A stretch of DNA of 64,000 bases from contig NZ_CP073577.1 of NCBI RefSeq assembly GCF_018205975.1, forward strand, positions 186,001 through 250,000, given 5' to 3'. Every line of letters begins with the position of its first letter. Position 1 is the stretch's first letter. Source of the stretch: Erythrobacter sp. JK5 (GTDB lineage Bacteria > Pseudomonadota > Alphaproteobacteria > Sphingomonadales > Sphingomonadaceae). The notes below the pieces were generated by a model. It saw only the letters and a program-made list of their open reading frames with translations. It was not told where the DNA came from and ran no database searches. Positions 1 to 8,751 of the stretch are shown piece by piece. A program made the position numbers and the translations under genes.

Positions 1-1494
1 GACGGAGGCAACGTCCTGCTCGCGTTGCTCGTCGAGCGAGGTGAGGCGGAAGTCGAATGCGCTGGCGCTCTCGCCGCTCGGCACAGTGACATAGGCGCGG
101 ACCACGCGGGTCTCATTTGCGGGAACGTCGATGACCTGGCTCGGCGCGGCCTGTTCGCGGTTGATCGCATCGGTCCACATCAGCGCCCCGGCAGGCAGAC
201 CTTCGAGCGCAAGCTCCATTTCGCGCGGGCGCGCTTCCATGTTGCGCAGCCGCAACGTGTAGGCGTTGCGCACCGCGCCGTCCTTCATCAGCAGATAGGG
301 CGGGTTGCGGTCCGGCGAAACGGTGAGATCGGTGTGGGTACGAGTGCCGAGCGCGAACAGCATCGCCAGCCCGATCGCGCCCCAGATGCCGAAATAGATC
401 GCCAGCCGCGGGCGCATCAGCGCCTTCCATGCCGGTTCGGTTGCGCCACCTGCCGCTTCGCGATCGCACTGGTCCAGCGTCGCGTAGTCGATCAGCCCGC
501 GCGGGCGGCCGATATCCTTCATCACCCGGTCGCAGGCATCGATGCACAGCGCGCAGGTGATGCAGCCGATTTGCTGCCCTTCGCGAATGTCGATCCCGGT
601 CGGGCACACGGCGACGCATTCGCGGCAGTCGATGCAGTCGCCGAACTTGTCGGGGGCCTTCTGGGCTTTCTTGAGGCTCCCGCGCGGTTCGCCGCGCCAG
701 TCCTTGTAGGTGACGATCAGCGACTGCTCGTCGAGCATCGCCGCCTGGATGCGCGGCCACGGGCACATGTAGACGCACACCTGCTCGCGCATGAACCCGC
801 CGAGCCAGAAGGTGGTGAAGGTGAGGATGCCGACGGTCGCGTAGGCGACCAAGGCGGCCTCACCGGTGAAAAAGTCCACGAACAGAGTCGGCGCGTCGGC
901 GAAATAGAGGATCCACGCGCCGCCGGTGACCATGCTGATCAGCAGGTAGACCGCCCATTTCGATTCGCGCCGCGCGATCTTGGAGGCGGTCCACGGCGCC
1001 TTGTCGAGCCGCATGCGCGCATTGCGATCCCCGTCGAAGAAGCGATCGACATGCTGGAACAGGTCGGTCCAGACGGTCTGCGGGCAGGCATAGCCGCACC
1101 ACGCGCGGCCGACGGCGGTGGTGACGAGGAACAGCCCGACGCCCGCCATGATCAGCATGCCGGCGACGAAGTAGAATTCGTGCGGCCAGATCTCGATATC
1201 GAACATGTAGAACCGGCGATGCGCGAGATCGACCAGCACCGCCTGATCGGGCGCGTAAGGCCCGCGATCCCAGCGGATCCATGGCGTCACGTAATAGATC
1301 GCCAGCGTGACGACCATGATCGCCCACTTGAACCGCCGAAACGGCCCGTCGATCCGCTTGTTGTGGACCGACTTGCGCTTTTCGTAGAGGTCCTGGTGCG
1401 ATGGCGGGCCGCCCGACCCGCCGCCCTTCCTGGGCACGGCACCGCTCCAGTCGCGTTGGCTTATAGCCGGTTGGGCGGCGTCAGCGTTGACCAT
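1..1494 (-). CDS. ccoG: Cytochrome c oxidase accessory protein CcoG (FixG/RdxA-like), C-terminus cut by window edge
   Basis: Membrane iron-sulfur protein needed for cbb3 oxidase maturation, probably in copper reduction for the binuclear centre. Translating the minus strand from the ATG at 1494 gives an unbroken frame to base 1. It shows a hydrophobic segment near residue 55, the CGYACPQ motif typical of the family, and two ferredoxin-like cysteine clusters (CxxCxxCxxxCP, then CxxCxxCxxxC) encoded at about 540-640. The last residues visible fit the C-terminal Ig-like domain, so only the extreme C-terminus should be missing. The start overlaps the end of ccoP by 14 bases, so it is the fifth gene of the cco operon. 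A ccoHIS block would be expected just outside the window. Confidence 0.9.
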   Translation of the reverse strand, partial: MVNADAAQPAISQRDWSGAVPRKGGGSGGPPSHQDLYEKRKSVHNKRIDGPFRRFKWAIMVVTLAIYYVTPWIRWDRGPYAPDQAVLVDLAHRRFYMFDIEIWPHEFYFVAGMLIMAGVGLFLVTTAVGRAWCGYACPQTVWTDLFQHVDRFFDGDRNARMRLDKAPWTASKIARRESKWAVYLLISMVTGGAWILYFADAPTLFVDFFTGEAALVAYATVGILTFTTFWLGGFMREQVCVYMCPWPRIQAAMLDEQSLIVTYKDWRGEPRGSLKKAQKAPDKFGDCIDCRECVAVCPTGIDIREGQQIGCITCALCIDACDRVMKDIGRPRGLIDYATLDQCDREAAGGATEPAWKALMRPRLAIYFGIWGAIGLAMLFALGTRTHTDLTVSPDRNPPYLLMKDGAVRNAYTLRLRNMEARPREMELALEGLPAGALMWTDAINREQAAPSQVIDVPANETRVVRAYVTVPSGESASAFDFRLTSLDEQREQDVASV

Positions 1495-2455
1495 CGCTCC
1501 GATCCGCAATCGCGACTTCTTCGGGCTGTTGTTCCATGATCGGTGGCGCGTCGCCCGTGGTGTCCGCAGGCGCTTTGGTCGCTTCGCCGCCGCCGCGCGA
1601 ATGGACATAGGCGGCGAGCATCTTGATCGTCACCGGATCGAGCTTGTCGCTCCAGCCCGGCATCACGCCATGGCGCGGATTGAGGATCTGCGCGCGCACA
1701 TCGGCCATGTCTCCACCATAGAGCCAGATCGCGTCGTTGAGCGCCGGCGCGCCCTGCACAGGGTCTCCTCCGCCCGCGGGCTGGTGGCAGGCTGCGCAGT
1801 TCTGGGCGTAGAGCTCAGCGCCGGTCGCATTAGTCTGAGCCTTGCCGCTCAGCGAAAGGACGTGCTGCGCCAGTGCATCGACCTGTCCCTTGTCGAAAAT
1901 ACCCTCGAACGCGGGCATGTAAGCGAGCCGGGTCTGGTTCGATCCCTCCCAGCGGATGCCGTGGATCAGCGTGTTTTCGATCGCGTTGATGTCGCCGCCC
2001 CAGATCCAGTCGTCATCGTTGAGATTGGGATAGCCGTATTGCTCGAACCCGGCCGCGCCCGCGCCGTGGCACTGCACGCAATTGACCTTGAACGCGGCCG
2101 CGCCGCCCGCGACCGCGCGCTGCATCAGTGCGGGATTGGCGAGCAGTTCCTCGGTCGACATGCCGGCCAGCTGCGCCCTGAATCCGGCCTGCGCGGCTTC
2201 GGCCTTCCGGATGTCCTCCGCCAGGTCGCCGCGGCTCGACCAGCCGAGCGTTCCGGCAGTCGCGCGCTCGACCAGCGGCCAGGCCGGGTAGAGGATGACA
2301 TAGACCAGGCTCCACGCGATCGTGGCGTAGAACGTCCACAGCCACCAGCGCGGCAGCGGGGTGTTGAGTTCCTCGATCCCGTCCCATTCATGGCCGACGA
2401 ATTCGGTGCCGGTGGGTTCGTCGATGCGGTTCTCTGGCCGGTCTTTCTCAGACAT
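1481..2455 (-). CDS. ccoP: cbb3-type cytochrome c oxidase diheme subunit III
   Basis: A 324-residue subunit that passes electrons from soluble cytochrome c or a cupredoxin to CcoO and CcoN. It has one N-terminal transmembrane helix (about residues 37-60, after a PRWWLWTFY motif) and two cytochrome c domains with heme motifs CVQCH (about 126) and CAACH (about 219). The motifs MPAFEG and MPGWSD provide candidate methionine ligands. The length is normal for CcoP. The start overlaps ccoQ by 8 bases, so translation is probably coupled. Confidence 0.95.
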   Translation of the reverse strand: MSEKDRPENRIDEPTGTEFVGHEWDGIEELNTPLPRWWLWTFYATIAWSLVYVILYPAWPLVERATAGTLGWSSRGDLAEDIRKAEAAQAGFRAQLAGMSTEELLANPALMQRAVAGGAAAFKVNCVQCHGAGAAGFEQYGYPNLNDDDWIWGGDINAIENTLIHGIRWEGSNQTRLAYMPAFEGIFDKGQVDALAQHVLSLSGKAQTNATGAELYAQNCAACHQPAGGGDPVQGAPALNDAIWLYGGDMADVRAQILNPRHGVMPGWSDKLDPVTIKMLAAYVHSRGGGEATKAPADTTGDAPPIMEQQPEEVAIADRSDGQR

Positions 2456-2609
2456 CGTCGTCTTCCTTGAAAATCGAGTTTTTCGCGTCCTCGACGTGGG
2501 ATTTGGCGCGCGGCAGGAAGTGCCAGCCGCACAGCAGCAGATAGAGCCCGAAGATCACCACCAGCCCGTAGCTGTCGGCGAAGTGACGGAAGATTTCGTA
2601 GAGGCTCAT
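2448..2609 (-). CDS. ccoQ: cbb3-type cytochrome c oxidase small subunit CcoQ
   Basis: A 53-residue protein beginning [15 protein letters not shown], with one transmembrane helix (about 16-28) and a charged cytoplasmic tail ending in EDDDV. CcoQ stabilises the assembled oxidase. Size, topology and position between ccoO and ccoP are diagnostic. The ATG overlaps the ccoO stop (ATGA at 2606-2609), and its own stop overlaps the ccoP start. Confidence 0.9.
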   Translation of the reverse strand: MSLYEIFRHFADSYGLVVIFGLYLLLCGWHFLPRAKSHVEDAKNSIFKEDDDV

Positions 2610-3367
2610 CGCCCGACCTCCTCGGCCAGTTCGGCTTGCGCGGCGGCGCTGTTCACGTCGACCAGTGTGCCGAGCATCTGGAGGTAGGCGACCAGCGCAT
2701 CCATTTCGGTGACGCGCGAAGGATCGCCGTCGTAATCGCGCCGCTGCGCCTTGGGATAGCGGGCCTCCAGATCGCCCGCGTCGGCCTCCGGATCGGCCTG
2801 CGCCGTCAGGTCTGCTGCGGCCTGAGCGATGTCGGCGTCGCTGTAGGGCACGCCGACGCGGCGCAACGCGGTGAGGTTCGCCGCCGGATCGGCGACCTTT
2901 AGCGAGGTGTCGGCGAGGAAGCTGTAGGACGGCATGATGCTTTCCGGCACCACACTTTGCGGGTCCTTCAGGTGCTGGACGTGCCATTCGTCCGAATAGC
3001 GCCCGCCCACGCGTGCCAGATCCGGCCCGGTCCGTTTCGATCCCCACTGGAACGGATGGTCGAACATGCTCTCCGCCGCCAGCGAGTAGTGGCCGTAACG
3101 TTCGACCTCGTCGCGGAACGGACGGATCATCTGGCTGTGGCAGGTGTAGCACCCTTCGCGGATGTAGATGTCGCGGCCCGCCAGCTCGAGCGGGGTGTAG
3201 GGCCGCATCCCCTCCACCTGTTCGATCGTATTGTCGATCCAGAACAGCGGCGCGATTTCTACGATCCCGCCGATGGCGACCGCGACGAAGGTCGCTACGC
3301 CGAGCAGCGTGACGTTCTTCTCCAGCGTCTTGTGGCTGGCGAAGGTTTCTTTTTCCTGGTTGGTCAT
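2606..3367 (-). CDS. ccoO: cbb3-type cytochrome c oxidase monoheme subunit II
   Basis: A 253-residue membrane-anchored monoheme cytochrome c of the cbb3 oxidase. An N-terminal transmembrane segment (about residues 18-42) is followed by the heme motif CYTCH near residue 73 and the family sequence [25 protein letters not shown] near 145 supplies the expected axial methionine. It lies 12 bases downstream of ccoN and overlaps ccoQ by four bases. Confidence 0.95.
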   Translation of the reverse strand: MTNQEKETFASHKTLEKNVTLLGVATFVAVAIGGIVEIAPLFWIDNTIEQVEGMRPYTPLELAGRDIYIREGCYTCHSQMIRPFRDEVERYGHYSLAAESMFDHPFQWGSKRTGPDLARVGGRYSDEWHVQHLKDPQSVVPESIMPSYSFLADTSLKVADPAANLTALRRVGVPYSDADIAQAAADLTAQADPEADAGDLEARYPKAQRRDYDGDPSRVTEMDALVAYLQMLGTLVDVNSAAAQAELAEEVGR

Positions 3368-3379
3368 CGTCCCTGTTCC

Positions 3380-5053
3380 TTACTCTGCAGGTTCGGGCTG
3401 GGGCTGGGCGCGCGGGGGCAGCGGGTGATCGGCGGAATTGTCGTGCGCCGTATCGCCCAGCGGCGCTTCGTCGCGCAGGCGACCGGCGATGGTCATCCAG
3501 ACGTTGTAGGTCATGATGATCGCGCCGGTCAGGTACAGCGCCCCGCCGAACGCCCGCATCCAGTACATCGGCTTCAGCGCGACGACCGTGTCGACGAAGC
3601 TGTTAACGAGGTAGCCGTCCGAGCCGTATTCGCGCCACATCAGGCCCTGCGTGATCCCGGCGACCCACATGCTCGCGGCGTAGAAAACGATGCCGAGCGT
3701 CGCGAGCCAGAAATGCCAGTTGATCATTCGCAGCGAATACAGCCGCTCGCGCTTCCACAGCTTGGGCACGAGGAAATAGACGCAGGCGAAGGTGATCATC
3801 CCGTTCCACCCCAGCGCGCCGGAATGGACGTGGCCGATGGTCCAGTCGGTGTAGTGCGACAGGCTGTTGACCGCCTTGATCGACAGCATCGGCCCTTCGA
3901 ACGTGCTCATCCCGTAGAAGGCGAGCGCGAGCACCATCATGCGGATGATCGGATCGGTGCGGACCTTGTCCCATGCGCCGTTGAGCGTCATCAGCCCGTT
4001 GATCATCCCGCCCCAGCTCGGCATCCACAGCATCACGCTGAACACCATGCCGAGCGTCTGCGCCCAGTCGGGCAGGGCGGTGTAGTGCAAGTGGTGCGGA
4101 CCGGCCCAGATGTAGAGAAAGATCAGCGACCAGAAGTGGATGATCGAGAGGCGGTACGAATAGACCGGTCGGTTCGCCTGCTTCGGCACGAAGTAGTACA
4201 TCATCGCCAGGAACCCGGCGGTGAGGAAGAACCCAACCGCGTTGTGCCCGTACCACCACTGCGTCAGCGCATCCTGCACCCCGGCAAAGGCGCTGTAGCT
4301 TTTCGCGCCCAGCAGGCTGACCGGGATCGCGAGGTTGTTGACCACGTGCAGCATCGCCACGGTCACGATGAAGGCGAGATAGAACCAGTTGGCGACGTAG
4401 ATGTGCGGCTCGTGCCGGCGCAGGAGCGTGCCGACGAACACCGCGAGATAGGCAAGCCAGACGATCGTCAGCCACAGGTCGACATACCATTCGGGCTCGG
4501 CATATTCCTTCGACTGGGTGATGCCGAGCAGGTAGCCGGTCGCGGCCAGCACGATGAACAGCTGGTAGCCCCAGAACACGAACCGCGCGAGCGACGGGAA
4601 GGCGAGCGTGGTGCGGCAGGTGCGCTGCACGACGTAGAAACTGGTCGCGAGCAGGGCGTTGCCGCCGAACGCAAAGATCACCGCCGAAGTGTGCAGCGGG
4701 CGGACCCGCCCGAAATTGAGATAGGGTTCGATATTGAGCGCGGGAAAGGCGAGTTGAACGGCGATGAAAACCCCGGCGAGCAGGCCGGCGATCCCCCAGA
4801 ACATCGTCGCGATCACGCCCCAGCGCACCACGTCGTCATCGTAGCGCGATGGATCGGTCGGCATCCTGAAGATGCTCTGCGCCTTTTCCAACGGATCGTA
4901 GCGGCCGAGCGTGAACAGGATGACGATCACCGCGACGACCGCGACGATTCCCATGTGGATCGCGAAACCGGTGTCCTGCGCCCCGGCAATTGCCGCAAGG
5001 CAAGCGAGGAGGACCACGAGCCAGATGCCGATCCGTCCGAGTACAGCTTCCAT
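3380..5053 (-). CDS. ccoN: cbb3-type cytochrome c oxidase catalytic subunit I
   Basis: The 557-residue heme-copper oxidase core (about 12-14 helices, low-spin heme b, heme b3 and CuB). It has the family signatures for the heme and CuB histidines ([57 protein letters not shown]). I chose the ATG at 5053 over an in-frame start at 5080. A GGAAGGG ribosome site sits 7-10 bases upstream of 5053, and an FNR site centred at 5116.5 would put a class II transcription start near 5075. The operon is ccoNOQP-ccoG. It is a high-affinity terminal oxidase for low oxygen. Confidence 0.95.
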   Translation of the reverse strand: MEAVLGRIGIWLVVLLACLAAIAGAQDTGFAIHMGIVAVVAVIVILFTLGRYDPLEKAQSIFRMPTDPSRYDDDVVRWGVIATMFWGIAGLLAGVFIAVQLAFPALNIEPYLNFGRVRPLHTSAVIFAFGGNALLATSFYVVQRTCRTTLAFPSLARFVFWGYQLFIVLAATGYLLGITQSKEYAEPEWYVDLWLTIVWLAYLAVFVGTLLRRHEPHIYVANWFYLAFIVTVAMLHVVNNLAIPVSLLGAKSYSAFAGVQDALTQWWYGHNAVGFFLTAGFLAMMYYFVPKQANRPVYSYRLSIIHFWSLIFLYIWAGPHHLHYTALPDWAQTLGMVFSVMLWMPSWGGMINGLMTLNGAWDKVRTDPIIRMMVLALAFYGMSTFEGPMLSIKAVNSLSHYTDWTIGHVHSGALGWNGMITFACVYFLVPKLWKRERLYSLRMINWHFWLATLGIVFYAASMWVAGITQGLMWREYGSDGYLVNSFVDTVVALKPMYWMRAFGGALYLTGAIIMTYNVWMTIAGRLRDEAPLGDTAHDNSADHPLPPRAQPQPEPAE

Positions 5054-5109
5054 GTCAATAATCCCTTCCGTGCCCGCCAAGCGCCTAGCGCGGCCTGATT
5101 TTGCGGTAT

Positions 5110-5123
5110 TTGATGCAGATCAA
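5110..5123 (-). promoter_or_regulatory. FNR/FixK box for the cco operon
   Basis: TTGATGCAGATCAA matches the TTGAT-N4-ATCAA consensus perfectly. It lies 57 bases upstream of the chosen ccoN ATG, where class II activation at -41.5 would give a leader of about 22 bases. It overlaps the stop codon (5120-5122) of the upstream regulator gene. Confidence 0.88.
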
Positions 5124-5881
5124 TTTTGCGGTGGTTTTTCCCGGATCGGGGTCCGGCCGGCCTCTTCGGCCAGCGCGGCAATGTCGGTCAGGCGGACGTG
5201 CGAGCGTCCCTCGGTCTCGATCAGGCCCGCTTCGCGCAGCTCGGTGAACTGGCGGCTGACGGTTTCGATCTTGAGGCCCAGGCTGTCCCCGATGTCGCGG
5301 CGGCTCATCGGCAGCGCGAACTCGCATGCTCCGGCGGTACGGCCTTCGAGGCGTTCGGCCATCGAGACGAGAAAGTCCGCGATCCGCTGACGCGCTGATT
5401 TGTGGCCGAGCCGCATCATCTTGGTGCGGCTGCGATGCAGCGCCTCGAGCGAGCGGCTCAGGACCGAGCGCAGCACGACCGGATCGTCCTGCGCGATGTC
5501 GAGGAATTCGATCGATGGAAACGCCACGAGATCGAGATCGACCAGCGCGACGAGCCTAAAATCGCCATCCGACCGGCGCAGGACCGACACGATTTCGCCC
5601 GGGAAATGAAAGGCGAGGATATGGGTGTTGGTGGTCGACGAACAGGCCTGCCCGGCTGACGCGCAAGACGACTTCGCGGCGAGCTTTGCGCATCCTTCGG
5701 CGATGAACACCAGCCGGTCCTCCTCCGGATCGGCGCGCAGTTCCTGACCCCGCGCAAGCCCCCGATACCTGCCGATCGCGCACAACCGGTCGGCGGTGTC
5801 CGACGGGCCGTTGCCGAACGGCACCGCCGTGCGGAATGCCGCCATGCACGCGATCTCGGGAGAGAGGGTGAGGCTTGCCAT
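5120..5881 (-). CDS. Crp/Fnr-family transcriptional regulator (FnrL/FixK-like)
   Basis: A 253-residue regulator with an N-terminal cyclic-nucleotide-type sensor fold and a C-terminal winged helix-turn-helix. The recognition helix (MSRRDIGDSLGLKIETVSRQF, about residues 192-212) has the E-x-x-S-R pattern known to read TTGAT half sites, matching the two boxes at its ends. Cysteines occur at about 12, 34, 63, 72 and 79, but not as the clustered N-terminal set that binds the 4Fe-4S centre in classical FNR. Oxygen sensing by a canonical cluster is therefore unproven. No strong ribosome site precedes the ATG at 5881; a second in-frame ATG at 5845 is possible. It probably controls the cco genes, ompW and itself. 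Confidence 0.88.
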   Translation of the reverse strand: MASLTLSPEIACMAAFRTAVPFGNGPSDTADRLCAIGRYRGLARGQELRADPEEDRLVFIAEGCAKLAAKSSCASAGQACSSTTNTHILAFHFPGEIVSVLRRSDGDFRLVALVDLDLVAFPSIEFLDIAQDDPVVLRSVLSRSLEALHRSRTKMMRLGHKSARQRIADFLVSMAERLEGRTAGACEFALPMSRRDIGDSLGLKIETVSRQFTELREAGLIETEGRSHVRLTDIAALAEEAGRTPIREKPPQN

Positions 5882-5920
5882 GATGGGGCCTGTTGATGGC
5901 GCAGCGCTGTCCGGCGGTCT

Positions 5921-5934
5921 TTGATCCGGATCAA
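5921..5934. promoter_or_regulatory. FNR/FixK box between the regulator gene and ompW
   Basis: TTGATCCGGATCAA is a perfect 14-base palindrome and a perfect match to TTGAT-N4-ATCAA. It lies 40 bases upstream of the regulator ATG (minus strand) and 94 bases upstream of the OmpW start (plus strand). It could serve autoregulation and porin induction. The position fits activation of ompW with a transcription start near 5969. Confidence 0.8.
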
Positions 5935-6027
5935 TGAAGTCGCGGCGGCATGCAGCCTATCGGGCGCCCCGAAGCAGCAATCTCTCTCGACCGTCAGGCT
6001 GGTCGATGTTGCTCGATAGGAGGAATG

Positions 6028-6702
6028 ATGAAGACACTGACCGTGATCGCAAGCGCCGGGATCGCTCTCGCCGCCACGCCCGCCATCGCCCAGGATCGCG
6101 CGGGCGATGTGCAGGTGAAGGTGCTTGGCACCGGGGTTCTGCCCGATGGGGAGATCGACCAGACCAATGTCGATCTGGTCGGACTGCCCGCCGGCACCGA
6201 CACAAAGGCCAACGACAATTTCGTCCCGACGATCGCCGTCGAATACTTCATCAGCGAGAATTTCTCGGTCGAGACGATCGCCGGGACGACTCTGCACGAT
6301 GTCGATGCGGTATCGGGGCTTCCCGGTGGAACCGAGCTCGTCTCCGATGCGCTCCTGCTTCCGGCGACCGTGACGGCAAAAGTCCATTTCGATGCGGGCG
6401 GTATCAGGCCCTATGCGGGGGCCGGGGTGGCCTATTTCGTCTGGCTCGACGTCGACGACGATGCAGCCGGAACGCGCCCGCTTGGCGTTACGAACACGAC
6501 ACTTTCCGATGAGTTCGGGTTCGTGCTGCAGGCGGGCGTTGACATTCCGGTCGGTGACGAGGGTTTCGGGGTCACGCTCGATGCAAAGCGTTATTTCATC
6601 GGCACGACCGCGCGGTGGTTTGTCGGCAACACGCTGGTGATCGAGAATGAGCACAATCTCGATCCGTGGGTGCTGAGTGCTGGTGTCGCTTACCGCTTCT
6701 GA
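6028..6702 (+). CDS. OmpW-family outer membrane beta-barrel protein
   Basis: A 224-residue protein with a signal peptide (MKTLTVIASAGIALAATPAIAQ), alternating amphipathic strands and a terminal AYRF. The C-terminal aromatic residue and the pattern VKVLGTGVLPDGEI...VEYFISENFSVE are typical of OmpW. The ATG at 6028 follows AGGAGG (6018-6023) by four bases, so it is preferred to the ATG at 6025 or a longer upstream frame. OmpW porins are FNR-activated in enterobacteria, which fits the palindromic FNR box upstream. Substrate unknown. Confidence 0.88.
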   Translation: MKTLTVIASAGIALAATPAIAQDRAGDVQVKVLGTGVLPDGEIDQTNVDLVGLPAGTDTKANDNFVPTIAVEYFISENFSVETIAGTTLHDVDAVSGLPGGTELVSDALLLPATVTAKVHFDAGGIRPYAGAGVAYFVWLDVDDDAAGTRPLGVTNTTLSDEFGFVLQAGVDIPVGDEGFGVTLDAKRYFIGTTARWFVGNTLVIENEHNLDPWVLSAGVAYRF

Positions 6703-6722
6703 TCCTGATCCAACCCACCGAA

Positions 6723-6762
6723 CGGCCTCGTCAGCAGAGCGCTGGCGGGGCCGTCGCATTTT
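6723..6762 (+). terminator. Probable terminator after ompW
   Basis: Bases 6723-6735 and 6741-6753 can form a 13-base stem (two G-T pairs) with a five-base loop. A short TTTT follows at about 6759-6762. It sits 20 bases after the ompW stop. The T tract is short, so confidence is moderate. Confidence 0.5.
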
Positions 6763-6821
6763 GACGGTGGCATTGTCGGGTCGCGCTCGGCTAGAGCAGG
6801 GACGGAGACAGGAGACCAGCC

Positions 6822-8747
6822 ATGGATCACGCCGTCGCGCGTCCCGCAACCCAGCGCGCAACGCATTGCACCGCCGAGCAATACCGGGAGATGTACGCGC
6901 GCTCGGTGCGCGATCCCGACGGCTTCTGGCTGGAACAGGCGCAGCGGCTCGACTGGTTCAGCGCACCGACCAGGGGCGGCGAGTGGTCCTATGACCCTGT
7001 CGATATCCGATGGTTCGAGGACGGCACGCTGAACCTGTGCCACAACGCGGTCGATCGGCATCTGGAGACGCGCGGAGACGATACCGCGATCATCTTTGAG
7101 CCTGACGATCCCGCCGCGCCCGGGCGCACGCTGACCTATCGCGAGCTTCACGGCGAAGTCGTGCGGATGGCGAACGCACTGAAAGCGCTCGGCGTGACGA
7201 AGGGCGAGCGGGTAACGATCTACATGCCCAATATCGTCGAAGGCGTGACCGCGATGCTCGCCTGTGCGCGCTTGGGGGCGATCCATTCGGTGGTGTTCGG
7301 CGGGTTTTCGCCCGAAGCGCTGGCAGGCCGCATCACCGATTGCGAAAGCCGCTTCGTCATCACCGCCGACGAAGGGCTGCGCGGGACCAAGAGCGTCCCG
7401 CTCAAGGCCAATGTCGATGCCGCGCTCGCACGCGACGGGGTCGCGGTGGACGGGGTGCTGGTGGTCCGGCACACCGGGCGCGACGTGCCGATGGTGAGCG
7501 GGCGCGATCGCTGGTTCCACGATCTTGCATCGGATGCCGACTGCCCGTGCGAAGTGATGGCGGCGGAAGACCCGCTGTTCATACTTTACACCTCAGGCTC
7601 GACCGGCAAGCCCAAGGGCGTGCTGCACACCACCGGCGGCTACGGCGTCTGGACCGCGACCACGTTCCACTACATCTTCGATTACCAGCCGGGCGAGGTG
7701 TACTGGTGCACCGCCGATATCGGCTGGGTCACCGGGCACAGCTACATCGTCTACGGTCCGCTGATGAACGGTGCGACCAGCCTGGTGTTCGAGGGGGTGC
7801 CCAATTATCCCGATCACGGCCGGTTCTGGGACGTGGTCGACAGGCACGGCGTCAACATCCTCTACACCGCACCCACCGCGATCCGGGCGCTGATGCGAGA
7901 GGGCGACGATTTCGTCACCAGCCGCGATCGGTCTTCGCTGCGGCTGCTCGGCAGCGTGGGCGAACCGATCAATCCCGAAGCATGGCGCTGGTATTTCGAT
8001 GTCGTGGGCGAAGGGCGCTGCCCGATCATCGACACCTGGTGGCAGACCGAAACCGGCGGCTGCATGATCACGACGCTGCCCGGCGCGCACGACATGAAAC
8101 CCGGCAGCGCGGGGCTGCCGATGTTCGGTGTGCAGCCGCAGCTGGTCGATAACGAGGGCGCGGTGCTCGATGGCGCGACCGACGGGAACCTGTGCATCAC
8201 GCACAGCTGGCCTGGGCAGGCGCGCAGCGTCTACGGCGATCACGAGCGGTTCGTGCAGACCTATTTCCGCACCTACAAGGGCAAATACTTCACCGGCGAT
8301 GGGTGCAAGCGCGATGCGGACGGGTATTACTGGATCACCGGGCGCGTGGATGATGTCATCAACGTCTCGGGCCACCGGATGGGCACCGCCGAGGTCGAAA
8401 GCGCGCTGGTGCTGCACGATAAGGTCGCCGAGGCGGCGGTCGTGGGATATCCGCACGAGATCAAGGGGCAGGGCATCTATTGCTACGTCACGCTGAACGC
8501 CGATGCCGAGGCGTCAGACGAACTGGTCGCCGAACTGCGTGCGCATGTGCGCAAGGAAATCGGCCCGATCGCAACGCCCGATCACATCCACCTCACGCCT
8601 GCGCTGCCCAAGACCCGTTCCGGCAAGATCATGCGCCGGATCCTGCGCAAGATTGCCGAGAACGATTTCGGTGCGCTGGGGGACACCTCGACGCTAGCCG
8701 ATCCGGGCGTGGTCGAAAGCCTGATCGAAGGGCGTCAGAATCGCTAG
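6822..8747 (+). CDS. acsA: Acetate--CoA ligase (acetyl-CoA synthetase)
   Basis: A 641-residue cytosolic AMP-forming enzyme making acetyl-CoA from acetate, ATP and CoA. It carries the phosphate-binding motif [11 protein letters not shown] (about 257-267), the A5-type motif [10 protein letters not shown] (about 404-413) and the C-terminal [11 protein letters not shown], whose lysine is the classic regulatory acetylation site. The length matches the family. A GGAGACAGGAGACC stretch precedes the ATG. It is convergent with a sodium:solute symporter gene of the class often paired with acs, suggesting an acetate uptake and activation module. Confidence 0.96.
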   Translation: MDHAVARPATQRATHCTAEQYREMYARSVRDPDGFWLEQAQRLDWFSAPTRGGEWSYDPVDIRWFEDGTLNLCHNAVDRHLETRGDDTAIIFEPDDPAAPGRTLTYRELHGEVVRMANALKALGVTKGERVTIYMPNIVEGVTAMLACARLGAIHSVVFGGFSPEALAGRITDCESRFVITADEGLRGTKSVPLKANVDAALARDGVAVDGVLVVRHTGRDVPMVSGRDRWFHDLASDADCPCEVMAAEDPLFILYTSGSTGKPKGVLHTTGGYGVWTATTFHYIFDYQPGEVYWCTADIGWVTGHSYIVYGPLMNGATSLVFEGVPNYPDHGRFWDVVDRHGVNILYTAPTAIRALMREGDDFVTSRDRSSLRLLGSVGEPINPEAWRWYFDVVGEGRCPIIDTWWQTETGGCMITTLPGAHDMKPGSAGLPMFGVQPQLVDNEGAVLDGATDGNLCITHSWPGQARSVYGDHERFVQTYFRTYKGKYFTGDGCKRDADGYYWITGRVDDVINVSGHRMGTAEVESALVLHDKVAEAAVVGYPHEIKGQGIYCYVTLNADAEASDELVAELRAHVRKEIGPIATPDHIHLTPALPKTRSGKIMRRILRKIAENDFGALGDTSTLADPGVVESLIEGRQNR

Positions 8748-8751
8748 CGGC

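Noticed and set aside
25..1539. Long plus-strand open frame of 504 codons
   Set aside because: It is antisense to ccoG; the translation is rich in Arg, Ala and His without domain features, while the minus strand gives a clear CcoG.
2957..5098. 713-codon plus-strand frame
   Set aside because: Shadow of ccoO and ccoN in high-GC DNA; low-complexity charged sequence.
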